A stretch of 64,000 bases of DNA. Source: Allorhizobium pseudoryzae. GTDB taxonomy: Bacteria > Pseudomonadota > Alphaproteobacteria > Rhizobiales > Rhizobiaceae. This document shows, piece after piece, positions 1 to 8,035 of this stretch. Position 1 is the stretch's first letter, and every line of letters starts with the position of its first letter. Below the pieces are notes generated by a model, which saw only the letters and a list, made by a program, of their open reading frames with translations, was not told the DNA's origin and did no database searches. The stretch lies in contig NZ_CP049241.1 in the NCBI RefSeq assembly GCF_011046245.1, positions 2,558,001-2,622,000 of the forward strand. Reading direction: 5' to 3'. Position numbers and translations under genes: made by a program.

Positions 1-148
1 GGAAAGTCGTTTCGCTGAGATTCGTCCAGCGGGCAAAAGCGGCCATCTGCTCGTCCGTCAGGCGATCCGCGTCATGCACGACGGCAAGCGCATTGCCGCG
101 CGTCGGACAGGCCGAAAAGACATCGACCTGGGTGAAACGGGTGGACAT
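1..148 (-). CDS. PhzF-family isomerase-like protein, N-terminal part (runs off window)
   Basis: Only the first 49 codons are in the window. The start ATG at 148-146 follows a GAAGGA ribosome site. The peptide opens [19 protein letters not shown], continues with [12 protein letters not shown] and later NLSETTF. This is the standard N terminus of PhzF/DUF1256-like epimerases: a VDVF strand, a P-x-x-GNALAVV loop and the NLSETTF segment with the catalytic Glu region. Family members resemble diaminopimelate epimerase and act on small metabolites, but most have no known substrate. It is divergent from thyA. A second, complete PhzF homologue lies at 38.9 kb. The family assignment is firm; the function is unknown. 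Confidence 0.82.
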   Translation of the reverse strand, partial: MSTRFTQVDVFSACPTRGNALAVVHDADRLTDEQMAAFARWTNLSETTF

Positions 149-251
149 GGCATTTCCTTCATCTGTCGGCGCGTGGCCCGGCCGCAACCAAGCGGCATCG
201 ATTGCATGGGGACGGGGAATTGGAGAGGCTGTCGTTTCCGGGCGCACGCGC

Positions 252-257
252 CTATAT
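252..257 (+). promoter_or_regulatory. candidate -10 element for thyA-folA
   Basis: CTATAT matches the rhizobial -10 consensus and lies 29 bases before the thyA ATG. The hexamer 17 bases upstream (CTGTCG, 229-234) is a weak -35, so the promoter is tentative. Confidence 0.35.
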
Positions 258-286
258 TACGCGGCGAGCAGAATCGGCAGGACCCA

Positions 287-1081
287 ATGAAACAGTATCA
301 TGATCTTCTTCGCCACGTGATGGAGACTGGCAGCGACCGCGGTGACCGCACGGGTACCGGTACGCGCTCCGTCTTCGGCTATCAGATGCGCTTTGATCTG
401 GCCGAGGGTTTTCCGGTTCTGACGACGAAGAAGCTGCACCTTCGCTCGATCATCCATGAACTCCTTTGGTTCCTGAAGGGCGAAACGAACATCGCCTACC
501 TCAAGGACAACGGCGTTTCGATCTGGGACGAGTGGGCCGACGAAAAGGGCGAACTCGGTCCCGTCTACGGTTACCAGTGGCGCTCCTGGCCGAAGCCGGA
601 CGGCGGTCATGTCGACCAGATCGCCAATTTGATCGAGAGCCTGAAGACCAATCCCAATTCGCGCCGGCATATCGTCTCGGCCTGGAACCCGGCGCAGGTG
701 GATGACATGGCGCTGCCGCCCTGCCACTGCCTGTTCCAGTTCTATGTCTCGGACGGAAAGCTCTCCTGCCAGCTCTACCAGCGCTCGGCGGACATCTTTC
801 TCGGCGTACCCTTCAACATCGCCTCCTATGCGCTGTTGACGATGATGGTGGCGCAGGTGACGGGCCTGAAGCCCGGCGATTTCGTCCACACGCTGGGCGA
901 TGCGCATATCTATGCCAACCACTTCGAACAGGCCGAACTGCTTCTGACGCGCACGCCAAAAAAGCTGCCGGTGATGGAGATCAATCCCAAGGTCAAGGAT
1001 ATCTTCGGCTTCACCTTCGAGGATTTCTCGCTCGTCGGCTACGAGGCAGACCCGCATATCAAGGCGCCGGTGGCGGTATGA
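287..1081 (+). CDS. thyA: thymidylate synthase ThyA
   Basis: ThyA methylates dUMP to dTMP using 5,10-methylene-tetrahydrofolate and releases dihydrofolate. From ATG 287 the protein is 264 residues, exactly the length of E. coli ThyA. The open frame extends further upstream, but that part is not ThyA-like. The catalytic Cys146 sits in [12 protein letters not shown]. The folate/dUMP motifs [30 protein letters not shown] and the dUMP site [18 protein letters not shown] are present. The stop overlaps the folA start (ATGA), so the enzyme that makes dihydrofolate is coupled to the one that recycles it. Confidence 0.97.
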   Translation: MKQYHDLLRHVMETGSDRGDRTGTGTRSVFGYQMRFDLAEGFPVLTTKKLHLRSIIHELLWFLKGETNIAYLKDNGVSIWDEWADEKGELGPVYGYQWRSWPKPDGGHVDQIANLIESLKTNPNSRRHIVSAWNPAQVDDMALPPCHCLFQFYVSDGKLSCQLYQRSADIFLGVPFNIASYALLTMMVAQVTGLKPGDFVHTLGDAHIYANHFEQAELLLTRTPKKLPVMEINPKVKDIFGFTFEDFSLVGYEADPHIKAPVAV

Positions 1082-1614
1082 GTTCGGTTCACGTTCCGGT
1101 CGTCCTGATTTCCGCCGTGTCGGAGAACAACGTGATCGGCCGCGATGGCGACATGCCGTGGAAGCTCTCGACCGATCTCAAGCGCTTCAAGCAGATGACG
1201 CTCGGCAAGCCGGTGATCGTCGGGCGCAAAACGCTCGACAGTTTCGGCGGCAAGCCGCTGCCCGGTCGTCCGCATGTGGTGGTGACGCGTGATCCGTCTC
1301 GTGTCGTCGAAGGTTGCCGGATGGCGGCTTCGGTCGATGAGGCCTTGGAGATCGCCCGGCAGATCGCATCGGAGAGCGGGGCGCCCGAGATCTGCGTGAT
1401 CGGCGGCGGCGAGATCTATGCCCAGGCGATCGGCGGCGCGGATGCGCTCTTGATCACCCATGTCGAGACCGTCATCGACGATGGCGATACCTTCTTCCCT
1501 GTGATCGATCCGGACGTCTTCGAGACGGTGGAGGAGGTTGCGGTGCCGGCGGGCGAAAAGGACAGTTTTCCCACCCGTTTCACCAGCTATCGACGCCGGA
1601 CTGCGGCAAACTGA
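1078..1614 (+). CDS. folA: dihydrofolate reductase FolA
   Basis: It reduces dihydrofolate to tetrahydrofolate with NADPH. The 178-residue protein has the classical chromosomal DHFR signature: [20 protein letters not shown] at the N terminus (substrate-binding loop with the Asp/Trp region), then [15 protein letters not shown] (NADPH site), [14 protein letters not shown] and DTFFPVI near the C terminus. It starts inside the thyA stop codon (4-base overlap), giving a bicistronic thyA-folA unit. Confidence 0.96.
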   Translation: MSSVHVPVVLISAVSENNVIGRDGDMPWKLSTDLKRFKQMTLGKPVIVGRKTLDSFGGKPLPGRPHVVVTRDPSRVVEGCRMAASVDEALEIARQIASESGAPEICVIGGGEIYAQAIGGADALLITHVETVIDDGDTFFPVIDPDVFETVEEVAVPAGEKDSFPTRFTSYRRRTAAN

Positions 1615-1656
1615 AACATTTCGTTACCTAACACCGGGAAGTGACGCCATCGCGCG

Positions 1657-1685
1657 TTGAAAGCGGCCGTGCGCATACCTATAAC
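1657..1685 (+). promoter_or_regulatory. probable promoter of hflKC
   Basis: TTGAAA (1657-1662) and TATAAC (1680-1685) are separated by exactly 17 bases in the folA-hflK gap, about 75 bases before the hflK start. Position and match suggest a housekeeping promoter. Dual heat-shock use is possible but not shown. Confidence 0.55.
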
Positions 1686-1759
1686 GGGGCATGACCCGAT
1701 TGCCGCAGTCGTGACGCGGCGCGTCGAGGGGTGGGAGTAGCTCGAACAAAGAGGTTTTG

Positions 1760-2890
1760 ATGCCCTGGAGCAATCAGAATGGCGGCGGCCCCTGGGGGGG
1801 CGGCGGCAATAATCAGGGGCCATGGGGCCAAGGGCCGAATCGCCCGCGCGGTGGCGGTGGCGGCAATGGCGGTGGTGGCAACGGAGGGCCGCCGGATCTC
1901 GAGGACATCATTCGCCGCAGCCAGGACCGGCTGCGCGGCGTGGTGCCCGGCGGATTCAACGGCGGCGTCTTCGCGATCATCCTGGTCGTGATCGCCGCAT
2001 TTTTCGTCTTCCAGTCGATCTACACCGTCCAGCCGGACGAGCGCGGTGTCGAGTTGCGCTTCGGAAAGCCCAAGGACGAGATTTCCGGCCCGGGCCTTCA
2101 CTTCCATTTCTGGCCGTTTGAAACGGTCGAGATCGTCAAGGTCACGGAACAGCAGATCAACATCGGTGCGCGCGGCAACGCCAATTCCACCGAAGGCCTG
2201 ATGCTCTCGGGCGACCAGAACATCGTCAACGTGCAGTTCTCGCTTCTGTTCACCGTGACGGATCCACGCGCCTATCTGTTCAACCTCGAAACGCCGAACG
2301 CCACGCTGCAGCAGGTCGCCGAAAGCGCCATGCGCGAAGTGGTCGGTCGCCGTCCGGCGCAGGATGTCTTCCGCGACAACCGCGAAGGCATTTCGACCCA
2401 GGTGCGCGACATCATCCAGGGCACGATGGATACCTATGGTGCCGGCGTTGCCATCAATGCCGTGCCGATCGAGGATGCAGCGCCGCCGCGTGAAGTGGCC
2501 GATGCCTTCGAAGAAGTGCAGCGCGCCGAGCAGGACGAAGACCGCTTCGTCGAGGAAGCCAACCAGTACGCCAACCAGAAGCTCGGTCAGGCCCGTGGTC
2601 AGGCGGCCCAGGTTCGCGAAGAAGCCTCCGCTTACAAGGATCGCGTCGTCAATGAGGCGACCGGTGAGGCACAGCGCTTCGTCTCCATCTACGATGCCTA
2701 CAAGGTCGCGCCCGACGTGACGCGTGAGCGCATCTTCCTGGAAACCATGGAGCAGGTCCTGAAGAATTCCAACAAGATCATCCTTGATGACAAGCAGCAG
2801 GGGGTCGTTCCCTACCTGCCGCTCAACGAGATGCTGCGTCAGAACCCTGCGCAGTCCGGTGCGGCAGCGAACCGGGGAGGCAATCCATGA
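1760..2890 (+). CDS. hflK: FtsH protease modulator HflK
   Basis: HflK is the SPFH/band-7 subunit that forms a membrane cage with HflC around the FtsH protease. The 376-residue protein has a glycine/asparagine-rich cytoplasmic head (residues 1-45), one membrane segment (about 70-90, AIILVVIAAFFVFQS), then the band-7 domain beginning TVQPDERGVELRFGKP, and a long Ala/Glu/Gln-rich helix. A TTG codon one position upstream (1757) is in frame, but ATG 1760 is better spaced from AGAGG. The hflC start overlaps its stop. Confidence 0.95.
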   Translation: MPWSNQNGGGPWGGGGNNQGPWGQGPNRPRGGGGGNGGGGNGGPPDLEDIIRRSQDRLRGVVPGGFNGGVFAIILVVIAAFFVFQSIYTVQPDERGVELRFGKPKDEISGPGLHFHFWPFETVEIVKVTEQQINIGARGNANSTEGLMLSGDQNIVNVQFSLLFTVTDPRAYLFNLETPNATLQQVAESAMREVVGRRPAQDVFRDNREGISTQVRDIIQGTMDTYGAGVAINAVPIEDAAPPREVADAFEEVQRAEQDEDRFVEEANQYANQKLGQARGQAAQVREEASAYKDRVVNEATGEAQRFVSIYDAYKVAPDVTRERIFLETMEQVLKNSNKIILDDKQQGVVPYLPLNEMLRQNPAQSGAAANRGGNP

Positions 2891-3858
2891 ACTCGAACCG
2901 TCTCCCCGTTCTCCTGATCGGCCTCGGCCTCGTTCTCTTTCTTGTTTATTCCTCGGTTTTCGTGGTGAACGAGAAGCAGCAGGCGATCGTTCTTCGCTTC
3001 GGCCAGATCCAGGACGTCAAGACCGAGCCCGGCCTCTACTTCAAGCTGCCCTTCGCCTTCATGGATGCCGACCGCGTCCAGTATGTCGAAGACCGGGCCC
3101 TGCGCCTCGACCTCGACAACATCCGTGTCCAGGTCCGTGGCGGCGCCTTCTATGAAGTCGATGCCTTCGTCGTCTATTCGATCACCGATGCCCGCCGGTT
3201 CCGCGAAACGGTCTCGGGTGACCAGGATTCGGCCGAAAGCCGCTTGCGCACCCGTCTCGATGCGGCGCTTCGCCGGGTCTACGGTCTGCGCGATTTCAGC
3301 GCAGCACTTTCCGACGAACGGTCCTCGATGATGCAGGAGGTCCGCAACGACCTGCAGGCGGCGGCCGAATCGCTCGGCCTCACCGTTCGTGACGTGCGCA
3401 TCCGCAGAACCGATCTCACGCGCGAGGTCTCGCAACAGACCTACCAGCGCATGAAGGCGGAACGTCTGGCGGAAGCGGAACTGATCCGCGCCCGCGGTAA
3501 CGAAGAGGGCCAGCGTCGCCGGGCGATCGCCGACCGCCAGGTGGTCGAGATTGTCTCGGAAGCCCAGCGCGATTCGGAAATCCTGCGAGGCGAGGGCGAT
3601 GCCGAGCGCAACCGCATCTTCGGCGAGGCCTTCTCGCGCGATCCGGGCTTCTTCGAGTTCTACCGCTCGATGCGGGCCTATGTCGCGGCCCTGTCCAACA
3701 CGGGAACCACCATGGTTCTGAGCCCCGATTCGCAGTTCTTCCGTTACTTCAACCAGAGTGCGGGTTCGAACGCTGCCGGGGCGACGGCGCCCGCGACACC
3801 CGCGGCACCCGCAGCACCGGCGGCCCCCGCCGCGGCGCCCCAGGCAACACAGCCCTGA
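2887..3858 (+). CDS. hflC: FtsH protease modulator HflC
   Basis: This is the partner SPFH protein of HflK. The 323 residues comprise an N-terminal membrane anchor (about 5-24, LPVLLIGLGLVLFLVYSSVFV), the band-7 domain (VNEKQQAIVLRFGQIQDVKTEPGLYFKLPF is the family opening), a charged helical stretch with ERLAEAELIRARGNEEGQ, and an Ala/Pro low-complexity tail of about 35 residues. Translation is coupled to hflK through an ATGA overlap. The degP-type gene that follows is a common third member of this block in rhizobia. Confidence 0.95.
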   Translation: MNSNRLPVLLIGLGLVLFLVYSSVFVVNEKQQAIVLRFGQIQDVKTEPGLYFKLPFAFMDADRVQYVEDRALRLDLDNIRVQVRGGAFYEVDAFVVYSITDARRFRETVSGDQDSAESRLRTRLDAALRRVYGLRDFSAALSDERSSMMQEVRNDLQAAAESLGLTVRDVRIRRTDLTREVSQQTYQRMKAERLAEAELIRARGNEEGQRRRAIADRQVVEIVSEAQRDSEILRGEGDAERNRIFGEAFSRDPGFFEFYRSMRAYVAALSNTGTTMVLSPDSQFFRYFNQSAGSNAAGATAPATPAAPAAPAAPAAAPQATQP

Positions 3859-3879
3859 GGCGACAGAGAACACGGGTGA

Positions 3880-3902
3880 GGGCGGCGAAAGCCGCCCTTT
3901 TC
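3880..3902 (+). terminator. intrinsic terminator after hflC
   Basis: GGGCGGC-GAAA-GCCGCCC is followed directly by TTTT. It is a strong GNRA-loop terminator 22 bases after the hflC stop, so the protease gene downstream needs its own promoter. Confidence 0.85.
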
Positions 3903-4024
3903 CATTGGAGGCCCCGAAGCTTCGCCTGCGATCTTCTGGGGGTCTCACGAAAAGGTAATTTCCACCGTCTTCATTCCGCCTTATGCTTGTCAAAAGGTGC
4001 CGTCTTTTCAACCGAGGATGCCTG

Positions 4025-5575
4025 ATGGTGAACTCCCTTCGATTGTCGTATCGACATTCCCTGGCAACCGTGATGGCGCTGACGCTGCTCGGAAGCACTG
4101 CCGCTCCCGCCTTCTCCCAGGGCGCCAAGCCTGCGCCTGCGCCCATTCCTTCAGCGCCATCCTCCATGTCGTCCGGACCGGCGTCCGTGGCCGATCTGGC
4201 GGAGGGGCTGCTCGATGCGGTCGTCAACATCTCGACCTCGCAGAGCGTCAAGTCGAATGGCAGCGGGCCAAAGCCCGTGGTTCCGGAAGGGGCGCCCTTC
4301 CAGGAATTTTTTGACGATTTCTTCGACGGCGACAACAATCAGCAGGGCAACCGCAAGGTCAATTCGCTGGGCTCCGGCTTCGTCATCGATCCGTCCGGTT
4401 ACGTGGTGACGAACAACCACGTCATCGAAGGCGCCGATGACATCGAGGTGATCTTCCCGAACGGCAACAAGCTGAAGGCAAAGCTCGTCGGTACCGACAC
4501 GAAGACTGACCTTTCAGTGCTGAAGGTCGAGCCGAAGGCGCCGCTGAAGGCCGTCAAGTTCGGCGATTCGAAGATCATGCGCATCGGCGACTGGGTCATG
4601 GCGATCGGCAACCCGTTCGGGCTTGGCGGTTCAGTGACGGTCGGCATCATTTCGGCGCGCGGCCGTAACATCAATGCCGGACCCTATGACAACTTCATCC
4701 AGACGGATGCGGCGATCAACAAGGGCAATTCCGGCGGTCCGCTCTTCAACATGAAGGGCGAGGTGATCGGCATCAACACGGCGATCATCTCGCCGAGCGG
4801 TGGTTCGATCGGTATCGGCTTTTCGGTCCCGACGGAGCTTGCGCAGAACATCGTCCAGCAGCTGATCGAGTTCGGCGAAACCCGCCGCGGCTGGCTCGGC
4901 GTACGCATCCAGCCGGTCACCGATGATATCTCCGCCAGCCTCGGCATGACGACGGCGCGCGGCGCGCTCGTCTCCGGCGTCATCAAGGGCGGTCCCGTCG
5001 ATAACGGCGTCATCAAGTCCGGCGACGTGATCCTGACCTTCGACGGCAAGCCGGTGAAGGAAATGCGCGACCTGCCGCTGGCCGTTGCCGAAAGCCCGGT
5101 CGGCAAGGAAGTCGATGTCGTCATTCTGCGTGACGGCAAGGAGCAGACCGTCAAGGTAACGCTCGGCCGGCTGGAAGACAGCGCCGATGCGGCGACCGAA
5201 GGCGAGGACCCGGCGCTGGCCGAAGGCGATCAGCAGAAGGACCAGACCGAGCAGGATCAGGCCAAGGCCGAAGCACCGGCGGAAACCTTCGGCATGAAGG
5301 TGGAAATGCTGAGTGACGAAAAGCACAAGAGCCTCGGCATCGCCGACAGCGTCGAAGGCGTCGTCATCACCGCCGTCACCCCCGGTTCACCCGCCGCAGA
5401 CAAGGGCCTGAAGGCTGGCGAGGTGATTGTCGAGATCGGCCAGGACTTCATGGAAACGCCCGGCGACGTCGTGGCGCGTTTCGAAGAGCTGAAGGGCGAG
5501 GGCCGCCGCAACGCGCATATCATGGTGGCGAACCCGGCAGGCGAATTGCGTTTCGTTGCGCTGCCGCTGGAATAG
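4025..5575 (+). CDS. periplasmic Do-type serine protease (DegP/MucD-like)
   Basis: This is a periplasmic quality-control protease of the HtrA family, 516 residues from ATG 4025. That start follows a CGAGGA site and gives a clean signal peptide ending APAFSQG; an in-frame ATG at 3983 would add 14 residues. The catalytic triad is visible as His132 (VTNNHVIEGA), Asp162 (KTDLSVLKV) and Ser236 (GNSGGPLFN). Two PDZ domains follow (about 285-370 and 425-510), separated by an acidic, Gln-rich linker. DegP and DegQ/MucD types cannot be told apart by eye. Confidence 0.93.
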   Translation: MVNSLRLSYRHSLATVMALTLLGSTAAPAFSQGAKPAPAPIPSAPSSMSSGPASVADLAEGLLDAVVNISTSQSVKSNGSGPKPVVPEGAPFQEFFDDFFDGDNNQQGNRKVNSLGSGFVIDPSGYVVTNNHVIEGADDIEVIFPNGNKLKAKLVGTDTKTDLSVLKVEPKAPLKAVKFGDSKIMRIGDWVMAIGNPFGLGGSVTVGIISARGRNINAGPYDNFIQTDAAINKGNSGGPLFNMKGEVIGINTAIISPSGGSIGIGFSVPTELAQNIVQQLIEFGETRRGWLGVRIQPVTDDISASLGMTTARGALVSGVIKGGPVDNGVIKSGDVILTFDGKPVKEMRDLPLAVAESPVGKEVDVVILRDGKEQTVKVTLGRLEDSADAATEGEDPALAEGDQQKDQTEQDQAKAEAPAETFGMKVEMLSDEKHKSLGIADSVEGVVITAVTPGSPAADKGLKAGEVIVEIGQDFMETPGDVVARFEELKGEGRRNAHIMVANPAGELRFVALPLE

Positions 5576-5605
5576 GCGTCGGATCACTCTCGAAGAGCGG
5601 GCCGC

Positions 5606-6190
5606 TCAGGCCTGCTCTTCGGCCACCTTCGGGTTGACGATGGCATAGGTCACATGCCGTTTCAGGTGCGGATGGGTGTCCGGCACCTTGGGGCTGTCGA
5701 AATCCATGTCCGGGCAGGCGAACATGCCGATCCGTTTCATCACGGCAGTCGAGCGATGGTTGGTCTCGACCGCAAATGAGACGACGGCGTCGAGCTTCAG
5801 GTCGTTAAATGCATAGGCGAGCAGCGCGTTCGCCGCTTCCGTGACGTAGCCATGACCCCAGAAGCGGGTCGCCAGCCGCCAGCCGATCTCGATCGTTTCC
5901 GGCGGGAAGATCCCCGGCATGTTGGCGGGAGCCAGTCCGCAAAAGCCGACGGCCTCACCGAGCGCCTTCACCTCGACGGCATAGAAGCCGAGGCCATCTT
6001 CGCGGATCATCGCATTGACGCGATCAAACAGCAGATCCGCCTCTGCGTAGGTGCGGCGGAACGGAAAGAACTCCATCACCTTCGGATCGGCGTTGATCTC
6101 GCGAAACAGGTTGCGGTCGGCTTCCGTCCAGCTGCGCAGCCTGAGCCGGTCCGTTTCGAGGATGATGCGGGGTTCCGGCTGTTCGGTCAC
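5606..6190 (-). CDS. GNAT N-acetyltransferase (RimJ/RimL type)
   Basis: This is a 194-residue acetyltransferase starting at GTG 6190. It begins with the RimJ/RimL hallmark ILETDRLRLRSWTEAD and carries EIGWRLATRFWGHGYVTEAANALLAYAF, which is the acetyl-CoA binding motif A of the GNAT fold, then a late strand with ETNHRSTAVMKRIGM. The substrate may be a protein N terminus or a small molecule and cannot be read from the sequence. Its start codon overlaps the serB stop by four bases, so it is probably co-transcribed with serB. Confidence 0.88.
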   Translation of the reverse strand: MTEQPEPRIILETDRLRLRSWTEADRNLFREINADPKVMEFFPFRRTYAEADLLFDRVNAMIREDGLGFYAVEVKALGEAVGFCGLAPANMPGIFPPETIEIGWRLATRFWGHGYVTEAANALLAYAFNDLKLDAVVSFAVETNHRSTAVMKRIGMFACPDMDFDSPKVPDTHPHLKRHVTYAIVNPKVAEEQA

Positions 6191-7077
6191 GGTGTCACGA
6201 TATCCGTCTTGCGATAGCCCTGGATATAGAGAAGGGCGGTCAGATCGCCATGGTCGATGCGCATTTTTGCCTGTGCCGCCACCGTCGGCTTGGCATGCAG
6301 CGCGACACCCGATCCGGCAAGCCCGATCATGCCGAGATCATTGGCGCCGTCGCCGACCGCCATCGCGTCGTCGGGCTGAATGCCGAGGCCGGCTGCAATC
6401 TCCTCCAGCGCATCCACCTTGGCCTGCTTGCCGAGGATTGGCTCGGCCACTTCGCCGGTCAGGATGCCGTCCTTTTCGATCAGGATATTGGCGCGGTTCT
6501 CATGGAAGCCCAGCATGTCGGCAATCCGGCTGGTGAAGACCGTGAAGCCGCCGGACACGAGAGCGGTGTGAAATCCCTTGGCGCGCATGGTGGCGATCAG
6601 CGCCGGGCCGCCGGAGGTCAGCGTGATGCGCTTGGCGATCACTTCGTCGACCACGGTGATCGGCAGACCCTTCAGAAGCGCCACGCGTTCCCGCAGCGCC
6701 GGTTCGAAGGCGATCTCGCCGTTCATGGCGCGTGCGGTGATGGCGGAGACCTTCTCCTTCAGACCCACCACGTCGGCCAGTTCATCGATGCATTCCTGGC
6801 CGATCATGGTGGAATCCATGTCGGCGATCAAAAGCTTCTTGCGTCGCGTGTCGGCGTCCTGCACCACGAGATCGATCGGCAGGCTGCCGATGACGGCGCG
6901 CAGCGTGTCCTCGACGGTCTTCGCATCGGTGCCGTCGCGCAGCGCGATGTCGCAGGCAACGCCATCCGCCAGCCAGTAGAGGCCGGCTGCCCTTGCGGCG
7001 TCTGCCGCCTTTTCTCCCAGCTTTCCATCGAGCACGGGGTTTGACGGATGGGCGATGAGCGTGGCAACCAGAGCCAT
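6187..7077 (-). CDS. serB: phosphoserine phosphatase SerB
   Basis: SerB makes L-serine from O-phosphoserine, the last step of the phosphorylated serine pathway. The 296-residue protein has an N-terminal ACT-like regulatory part (1-80) and a HAD phosphatase domain with DMDSTMIGQECIDELAD (nucleophile Asp in DxDxT), SGGFTVFTSRIADMLGF (motif II Ser) and VGDGANDLGMIGLAGSGVAL (motif IV). The true start is ATG 7077 behind GAAGG; the frame is open further but without family similarity. The start overlaps the divergent miaA start region. Confidence 0.96.
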   Translation of the reverse strand: MALVATLIAHPSNPVLDGKLGEKAADAARAAGLYWLADGVACDIALRDGTDAKTVEDTLRAVIGSLPIDLVVQDADTRRKKLLIADMDSTMIGQECIDELADVVGLKEKVSAITARAMNGEIAFEPALRERVALLKGLPITVVDEVIAKRITLTSGGPALIATMRAKGFHTALVSGGFTVFTSRIADMLGFHENRANILIEKDGILTGEVAEPILGKQAKVDALEEIAAGLGIQPDDAMAVGDGANDLGMIGLAGSGVALHAKPTVAAQAKMRIDHGDLTALLYIQGYRKTDIVTP

Positions 7078-7984
7078 GATGAAAAACCTTCGGACACATT
7101 GCGAGGCCATCCTGATAACCGGGCCAACGGCAAGCGGCAAGTCGGCGCTTGCGCTGGAGCTTGCGGATCGGCACGGCGGCGTGGTGGTGAATGCCGACAG
7201 CATGCAGGTTTATGACACGCTGCGGGTGCTGACGGCCCGCCCGTCCGACGCGGAGATGGCCGGCATCCCGCACCGGCTCTATGGCCATGTGCCGGCCACC
7301 ACGTCCTATTCCACCGGGGACTGGCTGCGCGATGTAGCCTTGCTCCTCGGCGAGCTTCGACAGGACGGGCGCCTGCCGGTCTTCGTCGGCGGCACCGGGC
7401 TCTACTTCAAGGCGCTCACCGGTGGTTTGTCCGACATGCCGGCGATCCCGGAGGACATTCGCGAGCGTCTGCGCCAGCGATTGATCGAGGAGGGGCCGGC
7501 GCTTCTCTATCGCGACCTTGCCGTCCGCGATCCGACGGCCGCCCAGCGCCTGCAGCCCAGTGACGGGCAACGGATCGTACGGGCCCTCGAAGTCATGGAG
7601 GCGACCGGCCAATCCATCCTCACCTTCCAGGAACGGCGCGGCCCCATGCTGATCGATCCGGAGCGGGCGGAGAAGATCGTCGTCCTGCCGGACCGGGCGC
7701 GTCTGCATCAGCGGATCGACCGACGTTTCGAGATCATGCTGGAGACGGGCGCGATCGCGGAGGTGGCGGCGCTTCAGGCACTTTCACCCGCACCGGAGAT
7801 GCCGGTGATGAAGGCGATCGGGGTGGCCGAGATTTCTGCGCTTCTGCAGGGCGAGATGAGCCGCGACCAGGTGATCGAGCGGGGTTCGGCGTTGACGCGG
7901 CAATATGCCAAGCGGCAGATGACCTGGTTTCGCAACCAGATGGACGAGACCTGGCAGCGCCACGATCCGTTTGCGACGGTGTGA
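7076..7984 (+). CDS. miaA: tRNA dimethylallyltransferase MiaA
   Basis: MiaA adds the isopentenyl group to A37 of tRNAs reading UNN codons. The 302-residue protein has the P-loop GPTASGKSALALELA, the DMAPP/tRNA segment NADSMQVYDTLRVLTARPS, GGTGLYFKALTGGLSDMP, and the tRNA-binding ALTRQYAKRQMTWFRNQ near the end. Candidate starts are ATG 7055, 7076 and 7079. The family N terminus favours 7076/7079, placing the start codon on top of the divergent serB ATG. No strong ribosome site precedes it. Confidence 0.95.
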   Translation: MMKNLRTHCEAILITGPTASGKSALALELADRHGGVVVNADSMQVYDTLRVLTARPSDAEMAGIPHRLYGHVPATTSYSTGDWLRDVALLLGELRQDGRLPVFVGGTGLYFKALTGGLSDMPAIPEDIRERLRQRLIEEGPALLYRDLAVRDPTAAQRLQPSDGQRIVRALEVMEATGQSILTFQERRGPMLIDPERAEKIVVLPDRARLHQRIDRRFEIMLETGAIAEVAALQALSPAPEMPVMKAIGVAEISALLQGEMSRDQVIERGSALTRQYAKRQMTWFRNQMDETWQRHDPFATV

Positions 7985-8035
7985 CGGGGAGTTCGTCCGT
8001 GACGGGTCACTCGACTGGGCCCTGCCTGTCATCCC

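Noticed and set aside
2839..4338. Long minus-strand open frame (499 codons) opposite hflC and degP
   Set aside because: It is antisense to two well-supported genes, has Arg/Asp-rich shadow composition and no recognisable motif or ribosome site.
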